Below are positions 10,967 to 22,199 of a stretch of 64,000 nucleotides of DNA, one piece after another. Every line of letters starts with the position of its first letter. Positions within the stretch are counted from its first letter, which is position 1. Source of the DNA: Kondoa malvinella (lineage: Eukaryota > Basidiomycota > Agaricostilbomycetes > Agaricostilbales > Kondoaceae); assembly GCA_039545315.1 (NCBI GenBank), contig BCIM01000002.1, forward strand, positions 27,369 through 91,368, in the 5' to 3' direction. The notes under the pieces are model-generated. The model ran no database searches and was not told the DNA's origin. It saw only the letters and a program-made list of their open reading frames with translations. Position numbers and translations under genes: made by a program.

Positions 10967-12008
10967 TCATTCAGCTGTGACGTTGACTTCTGCTTCTTTG
11001 CTCGGTGTATTGTTCGTAGCAGGTTTAGGCGAACCAGACCTGGAAATATCAGCTGACGAAGTAGCTGTTCTTTGCCAAGCTGGTATACCAGGCTGAATAG
11101 GCGGTAGGTTTGGTGAAGCGCTAGGTGAAGAAATGCCGAATCGACCTGTTGTGCTGTAAGGTGTTGAAGAAGGAGTAGAAGTGATTGGTCCATTGGGTCG
11201 AGCCGCCATGAGTGATTTCAGAGACTTGAGTTCTTGTTGTAGTTCCCCTAGGGAGATGGACTGCGCTTCTTTGTTCTTGTCCATCATCTGTGAGCAATCG
11301 ATCAGCGCGAATCCCATATCAATGGTAGAAGGCAAACCTTTGGTAGCATTTCTTTGATAGCGTCAATCTCCTCTTTGCACGTCTTGATCGTCTCGCTCCT
11401 CTCCTGATCTGCCAACCGCATTTCGCTCACAGCTTGCTTGACTGAATCTAAACCCGCGTCCACTTTCTCTTGCTGTTCGTTCATGCTCTGTTTCAATTCA
11501 GCAGAATCTTGTTGTAGTTGAGCCAGTATAGCAGCCGCTTCATCATATTTCGCTGTCAAGGCATCTTGCGTTTGCTGTATTTGACTTTCTGTAGGTGGTT
11601 GCAAAGCTGGCAATAGGTATTTCTAACACAGCAATTAATATTGTGTGCGCCGCCGTATAGGGATGGACCTACCCTAGCTAGAGACATGCCTAGCCATGCA
11701 ACAGATCCTCCGACGATAGTCATGATGAACCAATCTCGCCAATCCCTTTGATTCTGTAGCTGCGCCTGCCTATTCCTATAATTCATTGTCGCTGTTGCAG
11801 GGTTATACGAAGGTACAGCGCTCAACCGCATCGCTTCATCAATTTCAGGTTGGTTCAAGCCTTTCGCTTGCAAGAACGCGAGCTTCTTGTCGTTTGGCGC
11901 TGATTGCACGTTCGGATCTCGTAGAAAGGTCACGGCGTTGTCTATTGTCGACATGGTGGATAGCTGCTGAGAAGCGTATTTGACTGCAAGTTCGGGTGTT
12001 TGGGGCAT
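10967..12008 (-). CDS. PEX14: Peroxin 14, docking factor of the peroxisomal import machinery
   Basis: Peroxisomal membrane protein that receives cargo-loaded Pex5/Pex7 and helps form the import pore. The N-terminus has the conserved Pex14 helical domain: NAVTFLRDPNVQSAP, KLAFLQAKGLNQPEIDEAM and a Pro/Ser linker. After it comes a hydrophobic segment (WFIMTIVGGSVAWLGMSLA), then a coiled coil rich in Gln/Glu (about 11340-11600) and a Ser/Pro-rich tail. Exons on the minus strand: 12008-11673, 11622-11338 and 11287-10967 (313 residues). I chose the ATG at 12008, because the extra in-frame residues upstream do not look like Pex14. The 3' end converges on the second PPxY gene, 95 bp away. Confidence 0.88.
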
Positions 12009-12369
12009 GTGAATAGCCGAGATGTAGAAGATGGTGCTATACGCTACCTGCAGCCTCATGAACCTTATCAGAGACGGCCGCGGACTCATGCGCAGATGGG
12101 CTGTGATGTTCAAAAACACGAGATTACAGAAGAAATCAAGTCTCTTGCGTTGAAGACCTTCTGGGCCACAGGCTGTTGTTTCCGCTCCAAGTTTTCGCTA
12201 GCGGTATTGCGCAGAGCTCTATGTTGACTCTTCCTACTCGTTAACGCTTCCTGCCAATCTAAAGAACCTCTATTGCATAAATACTCTATCTACCGACAAA
12301 GCATCAACACATCATTCCGCTATGTCAAGCACGAGACTTACCTTCTATTCCCCTCCAACACACTCAGAT
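12009..12369. other. Intergenic stretch between PEX14 and MTD1
   Basis: 361 bp between two minus-strand genes. It must hold the PEX14 promoter and the MTD1 3' UTR. I see no separate gene or RNA. Confidence 0.5.
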
Positions 12370-13828
12370 CTACTGCTTCTCCTCACTCTTTAACGAATTC
12401 CGATAACCAACCAAGCGCAACAAATTCCTCTGCAGAATAGCGACTGTGATCTTGCCTATGCTCGGAAGGTAGATTGAAGCCTGTTCGGACCCATCACCTG
12501 AATCAGACGAATCTGAGGGAGGAAAGGTAGGACGAACCTTATCCCTTATATCTGCTTGAAAGTTTTTCGCCGAGCTAAAGTTGACCGCGATCACACCATC
12601 TTTCAAATCGCTCGTCGCTATCTTGTAATCATTACTCGGTACGCCTGATTTATGCCTACCATCAGAAAAACCAGTACACCCATAGAAAGAGAGAGTACGG
12701 ACCAGAAATGACTACATCGCTCATGCCCAAACATTCTTTCAGCGTCAAAGTGGAATCGAGCGTCGTATGCCTCGGGTGCCAAGCGGGTTTAGATTCAGAA
12801 GCAGGCGAACGACGAGTGTATTCTACTATGCCTGTAATATCGATGCTAAAGACTCGAGCGCCGTCGTTCGCTAGAAGGGCTGCTAATGGTCGGCCTACGA
12901 CTTCGGATCTGTGACAGAGAGCGAGCGTCAGTGAATGCGAACTGACGCGAATGACGGAAAAGCAACTCACCGATTAATCACACTGATGGTCCTCCCGAAC
13001 GCCCTCTGACCAAATGGTAATACTTGATTGTAGACACCCAAGTACTCCATAGCTTTAACCAAGGCCAAAGGAGTACAAGGTAAGATTGCTTTCACCAGAC
13101 CTGGAGCGGGTTCTGTGCTTCCAGTTGGGTCTGATGCTAGGTCTAGGGAAGGGAATACGCCTGATTTGAGCGAGGATGGAGAGAGGTAGCGAATGTTGTG
13201 GTAGAGGTTGAATCGGAAGAACTGCATGAGGCGTGAGCGAGTCACTACTTATGCAAAGGGAGACTGACGAAATGTAGACCTTCTACGTCTTTGATTGGGG
13301 AGACTGTTTGTTGTAGGTAGGAGTCTTCTGCTGGGCTGTGGACCGCGAAGGACCGCACATCAGCTATGATACTGAATGCGATTGCCCTGCCGCCCACCTG
13401 AAGATGGGATAGTATATCTGTTCCACTCCGATCAGAACACCTCATGGGAAATATAGGGAGAGATGGCGTACCATGATACCATCCACACTATCATCCATAT
13501 TTGCCTCCAATACTGCCTGTTCGACATCACTAGGTTGTGATTTAGCTTCAGGATTGCCAACGATCCGAAAAGCGAATTCAATGCCCAACTCTTCGCATGC
13601 TTTCTTTGTAGATTCCGCATACAATCTAGAAGGTTCATCTGCATTGGCGACTGATCTTATTACACATTAGCCCTTGCTTTGCTTTGAATATAAAAAGTTG
13701 AACAACGAACGAATGCCGAGTAGTTTCGGTTGGCGACCTATTTGTAAAGTTACAGATGGAACTACATTCTGTTGCAAGTCTTGCTTGAAGGAACTGGCTA
13801 TTGCAGCTGCTGTCATTGGCTTCGACAT
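12370..13828 (-). CDS. MTD1: NAD-dependent 5,10-methylenetetrahydrofolate dehydrogenase (Mtd1 type)
   Basis: Oxidises methylene-THF to methenyl-THF with NAD+ in cytosolic one-carbon metabolism. Family landmarks, in order: KPKL-like start region, ANADEPSRLYAES, DGIM-IYYPIF, LQQTVSPIKDVEGLHF, the NLYHNIRYL block, CTPLALVKAMEYLG, the Rossmann segment FGRTISVINRSEVVGRPLAALL, SDVVISG, and the C-terminal YLPSIGKITVAILQRNLLRL. Seven exons on the minus strand: 13828-13711, 13650-13472, 13417-13398 (only 20 nt), 13335-13269, 13221-12971, 12908-12703 and 12644-12370. An in-frame ATG at 13927 would add 33 residues with several Arg, one Lys and no acidic residue, so an alternative mitochondrial form is possible. 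The gene is divergent from NCS1. Confidence 0.87.
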
Positions 13829-14196
13829 TATTTTGACAAATCGGTGTGAAAGAGGGAGTGTTGCTTGGGCTGCTGCAGGGTGATAAGAGCGAGGTGTAAG
13901 GAAATATAACAGTCTGGGTTTAAGCATGCAACTGTTGAATAATGTAATGGGAGATGCTTGAGCTGTGCAAAGAGGTGAACAGAAGGTAGCTTCGCGTCAT
14001 TCATCAACTGGAACACGCTCGTCCTGTTGTTCCCAGCTACAGTCTGTCCCTATTGACTGAATACAACAGTCTACACAGTCGCTGTTCCAAGCAAGACTGA
14101 ACATCCATCCGCTCGCTTCGTTGCACAGCCTCAACGCTTGTAACTTGGACTCGGCGGGCCCCTCTTCTGACTTGGCCATCAACTACCAACTACAAC
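13829..14196. promoter_or_regulatory. Divergent promoter region between MTD1 and NCS1
   Basis: The two start codons are 368 bp apart on opposite strands, so both promoters must lie here (or 269 bp apart if the upstream MTD1 start at 13927 is used). No specific binding site was recognised. Confidence 0.5.
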
Positions 14197-15160
14197 ATGG
14201 GTAAATCACAGTCGAAACTCACACAAGAGCAATTGGGAGACTTGCAAAAGAATACTTATTGTAAGCTGTCCCCCCTTCTCTGTCTATTCTGTTTGAAACG
14301 CATGGCGGTGCAACTCTTCTACTCTATGATACCACGTACTGACTACACGCTATTCTATAGTCGACAAGAAGGAGCTACAGCAATGGTAAGGCTCTCCTCA
14401 TAATTCTCCCCGCATGAATATATGTCTTACATGTTATGGGCACAGGTACAAAGGTTTCCTCAAAGATTGTCCATCAGGTAAACTCAACAAGGAAGAATTC
14501 TCTAAAATCTACAAGCAATTCTTTCCCTTTGGTGATCCTGTTCAGTTTGCCGATTACGTCTTCAAGTATGTGTCTCCCTCTTTTGGCGCTGGTGGATAGA
14601 GTATTGATGTGCGTTGTGTGATAGCGTATTCGACGATGACAAGAACGGAGAGATTGATTTCAAAGAATTCATTTGCGCTCTAAGCGTCACTTCCCGCGGT
14701 CAACTAGAAGAAAAGCTTAAATGTCCGTCTTTTGCTTTCTGCCTCTACCTTTATCTAGTGGCTCACTCGAGGAGAACAGGGGCATTCCAGTTATACGACA
14801 TTGATGGAGATGGTACTATATCAAGGGATGAAATGCTCAGCATCGTTAGGGCTATATACAAGATGACGGGACAAATGGTCAAGCTGCCCGAGGATGAAGA
14901 CACACCAGAGAAGGTCCGTTCTTCCTCACTCTTTATCAGCCTCGGTAGCTGATTATGTGATGACGACGGACAGAGAGTAGACAAGATCTTTAAAAACATG
15001 GACATTGATTCCAACAGATCTTTGGATTACGCCGAATTCGTAGAAGGGAGCAAGAAGGATCCTACCATCATCCAAGCCTTGTCGCTGTACGTCTTATCGT
15101 TCTCTATTTGCTGTAGACATGAGCTAAACAAGTGCTTGAAGATATGATGGTTTGGTATGA
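14197..15160 (+). CDS. NCS1: Neuronal calcium sensor 1 / frequenin, myristoylated EF-hand protein
   Basis: Calcium sensor that in fungi activates phosphatidylinositol 4-kinase (Pik1). The N-terminus [11 protein letters not shown] is the N-myristoylation start of the family. Three functional EF-hand loops are visible: [24 protein letters not shown] and [12 protein letters not shown]. The first, degenerate EF-hand contains the [11 protein letters not shown] block. The protein ends LSLYDGLV, the family C-terminus. Seven exons: 14197-14260, 14361-14385, 14446-14565, 14625-14722, 14780-14913, 14974-15086 and 15142-15160 (190 residues, the normal length). The last exon is 19 nt and the second 25 nt. 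Confidence 0.92.
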
Positions 15161-15818
15161 TGACTTTGGTGGTCGGGGAACGCACAGACTGCAAAGACTG
15201 GAACTTCGGGTGCAAATAGATGCCAATTGTATTTCTTATATTCTCGACGTGCTCATTCATCTCGCTGGCCCTTTAGTTCGCCTTCACTCTAATCTCTCTG
15301 ACTCTCGTGGATATCAGAACGTGTCTAAGTAGACGGGGGCACTTTGCTCGCCAGGTAATCAATCAAGTACATTGAGGATTGCATTGTGCTTGAGAGGTAT
15401 CGCGGATAACGCAATGAAGCACGGAGTGCGAATGCCCAGAGGGATATGATTGTCCTCTTGGTAGGCTCGCGGAGTGATGCACAGAGGTGGGTACAAATTG
15501 AAGGACTCGAGTGGAGTTGTAAGTCAGTGAACTCGAGCATGCGACCAAGAAGAGCATCAAGCCAAGGGGGGTGATGAAGCTGATGAGAGCTGTCTGCGGC
15601 CAAAGCAAACAGACAGACAGTCAGCATGTTACAGCTTGCGGGTAGATACCTCCTGTTGCGTGAGAGTAGTAGCGCAGTAGCTGGCCGAATGTAGATATAC
15701 AGCTTGAACGGAAACGCAAGCAGTACATGATCGAGGCATAGCAAGTATACAAGGACTTCAAGGCATTCGTCAGACCTGATCTTGGGCTCGATAAAAGACG
15801 CTTACCCCATTACTCTAA
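15161..15818. other. Intergenic region between NCS1 and the thioredoxin gene
   Basis: 658 bp between convergent genes. A minus-strand open frame (15744-15325) encodes hydrophobic stretches, but it has no recognised domain and its frame is not conserved with any family I know. I do not call it a gene. Confidence 0.3.
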
Positions 15819-16698
15819 TCAACCAAACAACAGATACCCAACATATATGCCGACCAACGCAATGACAATCTTTGAATTCATGTCCAGCTTTTCCCAACCG
15901 TTCATAAGCTGATTGGATGAAGGAATAGAAGGTATAGAGGCTGTAAGAGGTGCTGCTGCTGCTGCACCATCGCCTAGGGCGTTACCTTTGCCCTGGTACC
16001 AAGATCAGATTGAATAGAGGGGTAGAAAGGCTGACGGACCCAGCTATGCGATTCAGTCGAGCCGGAACCGATGTTCTTCTTTATTGTTTGCTCTAGTCTG
16101 AGTGCAGGATGAATTTATAAGAGGTCGAGAAGAGGCAAGGGAAGGGAAACGCACAGTGCTTGATTAGCGCCGCGAACTTGATCTACTTTGTTGCCATTCT
16201 TCAAGAAGCTAGATACTCGTCAGTACAGCGCAGAAGAGATGTAGTAGAGGCTCACAGAAAGGTGGGCATACTATGTCAAACGTCAGCATGAACGATAGCT
16301 CGTTGAAGCGGAAACTCGCGCAGAAACAGAATACTACACCACCATACCGTCAGTCAATCTTGATCGCCTTGTCGTGCCTAGGAGAAGACTTACTTTGCTC
16401 GCTACATCCCTTGCCTGATCCACATCGCATTTCAAAAAGACAGCAGAAGGGTATTGCTTCTCGAATCTTTCATAGACTGGCCCTATCACCTGTAATCTGT
16501 ATCAGATAATGACCTGTTGTCCAGCTTTAGGAGTGTACTTTGCACGGGCCACACTATCGCCGGGCATCAGCGTGTTAAGCTGCTTTAATCGAGGAATAGA
16601 CAGACCCATTGGGCATGAAAGTCTATAATGACTAGTTTGGATCCTGCTTTGGCTATTTGGCCATTCAGTTCCGAGACGGAGGCAATTGCAGTTGGCAT
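15819..16698 (-). CDS. Tail-anchored thioredoxin-fold protein with active site on a microexon
   Basis: Thiol-disulfide oxidoreductase. The N-terminal thioredoxin domain reads KLVIIDFHAQW, CGPCK, VIGPVYERFEKQYP, VFLKCDVDQ, cis-Pro segment AMPTFLFLKNG. A linker with Ala/Pro/Ser follows, and the C-terminus has a hydrophobic helix (KIVIALVGIYVGYLLFG) typical of tail anchoring. Eight exons on the minus strand: 16698-16606, 16553-16539 (15 nt, exactly Cys-Gly-Pro-Cys-Lys), 16489-16394, 16333-16320 (14 nt), 16270-16256 (15 nt), 16208-16155, 16097-16040 and 15992-15819. This makes 172 residues. The intron after the 14-nt exon needs a GC donor (GCGAGT) to keep the frame. The start at 16698 is 65 bp from the divergent F-box-like gene. 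Confidence 0.8.
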
Positions 16699-16763
16699 CG
16701 ATGTCACCCAATGCTCGTTCTTGTCCAAAGACCGCGATATACACGACACCAAAGAAGTGCAAG
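16699..16763. promoter_or_regulatory. Very short bidirectional promoter (thioredoxin / F-box-like)
   Basis: Only 65 bp separate the two divergent start codons at 16698 (minus) and 16764 (plus). Both transcription starts must lie here or inside the neighbouring coding sequence. No specific factor site was recognised. Confidence 0.5.
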
Positions 16764-18150
16764 ATGCCTACATTACCGCTCGAGCTGTTGATACCCATCG
16801 TGGACCATGTATACCATACACGAGAACAAACGCCCAGCCTCAATATCCTGACCTTGATGCAAACGAGCAAATCATTCCATGCTCTCGCTCAGCCTTACCT
16901 CTTTCGTTCATTGGAGCATCGACACTTGGATCAACCCGCTGTGTTGAGAGCTTTGTCTAAAGCTGAGAACGCAAGACATGTCCGCCAGGCAGAACTATGC
17001 ATCACTCCGGCGTCTCCTCACATGGCTCTCAAATCAATCCTACAATGCCCTGCTGTTGAAGAACTCCATCTGAGCTATTCATTTAACGATGGAGAAGCCA
17101 ATAACGTGGATGACCATCAATTGCAGCAATTCGCTCATCATTTGTATCATACGATCCCTTCACGATTATCCATCGCGCGGTGCCTATCTACCCTAAAGTA
17201 CATTAGAATAGACTTTGATGGTCCAATCATACCTTTCTACTTTACTGAAACGCATCAAATCTTTGAATGGATCAAGGGCTGTACTGAGCTGAAAAGCTTG
17301 AAATTGTGGTCCTCCGATTTGGGCGGTTGGCGATATGAAGCTATGGACGAGATAAGACCTCCTTCTGGGGCAGGGATACAGGCAGGAACTTTACTGTATT
17401 TCACGCAGTCTTTGAGCAAGATTTGTGGATTACGTGCGTTGCCCGTACCAATCAAGTGAATCTTGCTGATCATCCGCAGCACTCGCTTCATTCGACCTCT
17501 GGCTCAACTCTGACGAGCTCTTCAGCGATCCATCAATAAGTCGCAACCCAGCTATTCGAGCAATGCTGCAACCCGTCAAACTACTAGAAGTCATCATCTC
17601 TGACTCGGACGACGGTTGGCTGCAACCTGGCATCACTTCACTCTTTCCCTCCACTACTACAATCTCTTTCCTACGCTCTCCAAGAGAACATGTCGCCGTT
17701 TCATCATTCATCGATTTTCTTCGACCGCTAAACACCTTTCCTAATCTCCACACAATAGAAATCGACATGGATTTACCGCTCGAGCCGGAAAATAGGACCT
17801 ATCATTCCTTTTCATTCAATACGGCTCTACGACATCTTTGCTCTTCCGACTATCGCAAACTATCGACTGTGAGGCTACTATTCGATGCAAGTCAAAGTAT
17901 AACGCATATCGCTGCTTTTCGATCACTTTATCCCACTTTGAGGGAAGTAGCGAGAACCAGGAAAGAAGTGACTTGGGAGGTTCATATTTGTTCGGCAAGC
18001 CAGATGAGCGGGTTGGATGATATGGCCGATGGGGAGTTTAAGGTTTTGAGTTTGAAAGGGGAAGAAGTGAGATTGGCCTCAAAGGAAAGGGAAGGTGGGT
18101 TAATTGATGCTGTGGAAAGATGTTTTATGGATGGGGTGGTGCGAGGCTGA
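16764..18150 (+). CDS. F-box-like protein with leucine-rich-type C-terminal region
   Basis: 446 residues from two exons (16764-17433, 17480-18150). The N-terminus MPTLPLELLIPIVDHVY, with LNILTLMQTSKSFHALAQPYLF shortly after, follows the F-box pattern (LP-E-I, L..V...W/F) used to bind Skp1 in SCF ubiquitin ligases. The rest has regularly spaced Leu-rich segments (AVEELHLSYSF, CTELKSLKLWSSDLGG, FPNLHTIEIDMD), as in many fungal F-box proteins with poorly conserved leucine-rich repeats. The substrate is unknown. An in-frame ATG 26 codons upstream exists, but it overlaps the thioredoxin start, so I prefer 16764. Confidence 0.65.
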
Positions 18151-18535
18151 GACTGTACTTGCGAGGCGCGATAGTAGGATTGAGCTTTACAGTCAATAAG
18201 TCTCCAACAGAGTTTTCCTCGTAGAGGTTTCCTCGTACCATGAAAAAGAAGCTGCGTCCAGCACATCGTATGAGTAGGGTTCAGTAGACTTTCACTTCTA
18301 CAGATAGCTTGAATAACTCGAAATGAATAATAACATTGGAATTGCGGGAAACATGAATTGAATCAAGTCTAGGCTAGGCAAGGAGTGATCTTGTGACAGG
18401 CAACGCTCTGTAGAGAGCTATAACAGCTGCAGAAACTAGCCTCTTTGATGCAGGCATTCTTTGGCCACACGTAATCACACAAATTCACCCGGACAAGACA
18501 TCATATAGACAGCCATTGCGACAGTTCCCCAACAC
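18151..18535. other. Convergent intergenic region
   Basis: 385 bp between the ends of the F-box-like gene (plus) and the permease gene (minus). It presumably holds both 3' UTRs. No other element is visible. Confidence 0.4.
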
Positions 18536-21159
18536 TCAAAGAGTGTATAAGAAGCCTGCGCAAAAATCAGCATGGTAGTGAGCATCAGAGAAGAACACGA
18601 ACCTGGCTGTTCCTGAAGCACTTTGCCCTCATTAGTAGCACGCCTGTTCTCCGTTCGGTAGTAGAGCATAAGGATGCTGGCGAGAACGACGATGAGGATC
18701 TGGGATGCAATCGTAGTCCAGAGACCGGGACGGAAGCCAGTCGCAGCGTCTTGAGAGCGGAAAGCAACCTGCGTCACATTAGATTGATTAGGCTATCCAG
18801 CGCTTGAGCTTACAGATGCGATGATACCACCAATGCCTCCGCCACCAACGACGACGGCACTGTTCACTGCGCGAGCGGTAGATCCTCGAATGTTGTTCTG
18901 AGACCTGTTCATGAAAATATGCAATAAGTACAGGTTGGACGAGAGAGGGATTATTTTCCAGAGACCGAGAGAAAGAAGAGTCTTTTAAAAGGAGGAAGAA
19001 AGAGAAAAAGAGAGGAAAGAAAAGAGAGGGAGGGAGGGAAAGGAAAGGCGAGAGAGAGAGAGAGAAAATCCTCACCATGCCATTACGGTCGGAATATTGC
19101 TTTGGCATCCAATGATGCTACAAAGACACTTAGCCTTACGTGGAACAGGGAAAAAGAGAGCTTACGCCAAGAAAGAGCCAAAGTATCGAACGCCTAAACG
19201 ACAATGAGCTCCATAGGCGGGAACAAGCCTGTGGGCTTACCAATTGGGTCAGTGAAGGCCAGGATTGCGGATCCAGTCATTGAGACGAGAGCGCCAAGAA
19301 TGATGTAAGGTCTAGACCGATGGAAAACAGAGTAATGAGCAACCGTGCTCACTGGACAGCATACAGACTCACCCTCGCATGCGCGTTTTGTCAGCGAAGT
19401 AGGAGACGACCATTCCGAGCTGAAGAGAAAAGAAAACCATCAGTATTGTACATTGCTGGCTATTGAAATGTCTGACGATGACCGCTGTGATATAAGGGGG
19501 ACTAAAGAAGGAAGAAGGGAGAGCGGTCAGTGTGGTCTAGGAGCTTCAAAGCGATCGCACTTACGCCGAAAGCAGTTGCGAGTTTTTGGGCGAATAACCA
19601 AATCCAGCCAGAATCAGGACCTGGAGAAGCACTGCAATGAGACAGAATCACTGGAAGCAGCGTGTGAGACTTGCAAGGAAATAAGAAAAGGCGTAGCTGT
19701 TGAAAAAATCAGCAATAAGTAAGGGTATCCGGATTGAAAAACTGACGCAGGTAGAGTAGACAGCATGAAGAGAGTACCGTTGGCCCAGATTCTCGGGTTG
19801 GTGAGTTGATGAAGGACACCGCGAAGCTGATAAAAGGTTAGAACGACCTTAGCTAGGAGAGAGTAACCCACTGTCAGCTTCTCATCACCGTAGTCTTGGC
19901 GATCGGCGTTGATCCTGTCTTTGACGAGCTGACGTTCTTCCTCGGTGACGAAGGTAGCATGAGCTGGGAAATGAGGAACGACCATATAGCCAATGCTATG
20001 TAAAGCGGTGAGCAATGCAAGTTTGGTCAAGCTTAGCCTGGACGTACAGAGCAGATATGCATGTCAAGAGACCCATCATGATGCTAGAAGCAGTCGCGAG
20101 CGAATGAGCGAACTGAATTCGATCAGGAGGAGGCAGGCTTACAAGATCCATTGGTAGCCAGGGCGGCCTGCAATGCCTGCCATTGTACTGAAGCCGTAGG
20201 CAATGATGTTTCCGAAACCCGCTGCATGAATGTCAGTACATCGAAGCAGCGGCCAAAGAGTGAAATGCTTACAGACTGATGCGCCCATGAGGTAAAAGGC
20301 TGAAATTCTCTTTTGCGTTTCGTAGCGAGGGTACCATGCTGTGAGCAAGATTTCAGCAGGGCTGATGGACCACACATAGGACATACACGAGATCAGGAAG
20401 ATTGAACCAGGAAAGAGAACGCCTTCGAATGCACCTCTGGTATAAGTACATGAGCTACAAAATCACGACAGCAGAGATCAGGCGACCTACAAAGGCCAGC
20501 GAAGACCTGCGAGAGTGTACCAATTGGGAGCAAACGCGTGACAGATCATGACGATGCCGAAGACTAGAGTAGCTGTAGAGAGCCAGATTCGTGGGCGAAT
20601 ACCGGTCTTTTGAAAGATGGAATTGGCCGGTATTTCGGTCAGAATGTAGCTGTAATGTGATGCTCAATACGCGTCGAGAGCTCGTGTGCTCAGAGACCTA
20701 CGGAATGAAGAAGAACATGACGCAGAGCGTGTATCTGATGCCAATGTTTGTGCCCCTGCAGATCACATTGAGCATAAAGATACTGGGTACAGACTGATAC
20801 TGACAAAGCTCTGTCCATTCCGGAGACTCGTGCGTTTGGCAGATTGGTTCGATCAACTGCGCAGTACAGTCAGTAGTGCTCGCATGGAGATAACACGGCT
20901 GTGTACTCACTCAACGAGCATGCATACATGAAGCTGCTAGCGAATCAGCAAATGTTCCCGAAGCAATATCCAAGTTATGGACCTACCCAAGAGCTGGAAT
21001 GAGACGAATATCGATCCTCCGAAGCAGCTTCTTCTCCAAGTCACTGCCTTTGTTGGGATAGTCTTTGTTGAGCGTCGAGCTCTGCGCAGCCATCTCGGCG
21101 TGCTCTGGCGAGCCCTTCTCCAGCACATCATTATCGTAAGAAGCGGTACGAGCCTGCAT
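18536..21159 (-). CDS. Major facilitator transporter, Dal5/allantoate-permease (anion:cation symporter) family
   Basis: Plasma-membrane organic-anion or vitamin-type symporter. The N-terminal cytosolic region leads into KKLLRRIDIRLIPALG, then a first helix, then IDRTNLPNARVSGMDRALG, the family signature around the DR-N-NA motif. Further helices include YILTEIPANSIFQKTGIRPRIW, an RGAFEGVLFPG block, AEILLTAWYPRYETQKRISA and GFGNIIAYGFSTMAGIAGRPGY. The cytosolic loop FVTEEERQLVKDRINAD is typical. The end GFLYTL matches the family's usual C-terminus (last exon 18555-18536). About ten short exons are needed, and I did not fix every boundary. One intron near 18910-19075 is long and strongly pyrimidine-rich on the sense strand. 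The substrate cannot be predicted. Confidence 0.82.
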
Positions 21160-22199
21160 GGTGGATGTGGGCAAGGCGAATAAAGAGAGTGTTGATTGAG
21201 CGTGGAAGAGAAAGGAAGAGAGAGCCAGAAAGAAAGTTTGAGCGAGAGTTATATTTGGAAGACCTGGAGAGCCCTTGGAGAGCCCACATAGTCTCCACGG
21301 TCTTGGCAAAGATCTCTCCGGGACTAGACAACCGAGAGATCACATGCTCACAAGTCTCCTGCAGGCCAGCTTGCCAAGGCATTATTGCGCGAGACAGCGC
21401 GATAGCGAGAAGACATGAGCCGAGCTCAATATGAGCAGCCACCGCCAGTGTATACGTCTGTGAGCTGGAGCGTTGCCAAACAGTCACCTGAGTGCTATGG
21501 ACCTATGGTACTGTAAACATTTGATCCGGGTCGCGTGTTAGGACAGGGTCGAGACTTGATCGTTCCGTTGATGCTAATTCACGCGTGGACGTGTTCCAAA
21601 GCTTCGCAAAGGCACAACACGCAAAGCATAACAAGCACATGTGATCTGATTCGATGACAGCTTTGACATTCATATACAAGCGTAGCGCGAAGTGTTGTAT
21701 CAAGGTTCAATGAGAAACAAAGAAACGACAAAATCATAATCATCATCATCGGATTGCATCAGAGCAGAATACAGACAGCTGAGGCCAGCGCGAGTCATTC
21801 AAGAGCTTCACACCATGAAACTGTTCGTGTGATCGTGCATTAACTTTTGTGCCATGGAATTGCCTCGAAAGATACGAAACAAGCAAATCCAGAAGCAAAG
21901 TGATGCAAAGAGGCTTCAGTGGCTCTAGCCAGCCAGATGGAAAGTATTCCTGGGCCGATATGGCTATAACCGTAGGCATATTCCAGTTCGCGGTCGAAAA
22001 TTGACGTCAATGTCAAGGCGCTCTGCCTGGGGTCTGCTGTCTGCAGAATGCTTATTGAGGTAGTGAGCGAGAACCGAGTCCTGTTGCGAGCTTAGTCGGA
22101 TGGAGTACTGGTCGATGAGCAAGCTTAAATTTGAACACTTCATGCAAGTCAAGAATTTGGCTGCTCGCTATGCATCCTTTTTGACATCTATACCGTGCT
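21160..22199. other. Intergenic region, promoter of the permease
   Basis: About 1 kb between the permease start and the end of the ABC gene, both on the minus strand. Short open frames carry no recognisable domain. An alternative frame of the ABC gene continues for about 20 codons into this region and could be its true C-terminus. Confidence 0.4.

Noticed and set aside
15325..15744. Minus-strand membrane protein with a PSGHS-like motif
   Set aside because: The motif spacing does not fit PAP2 phosphatases and no spliced model gives a full domain. Probably chance.
18909..19075. Purine-rich tract as an independent repeat element
   Set aside because: It lies within an intron of the permease gene and reads as a long pyrimidine-rich tract on the sense strand. 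Simple low complexity explains it.
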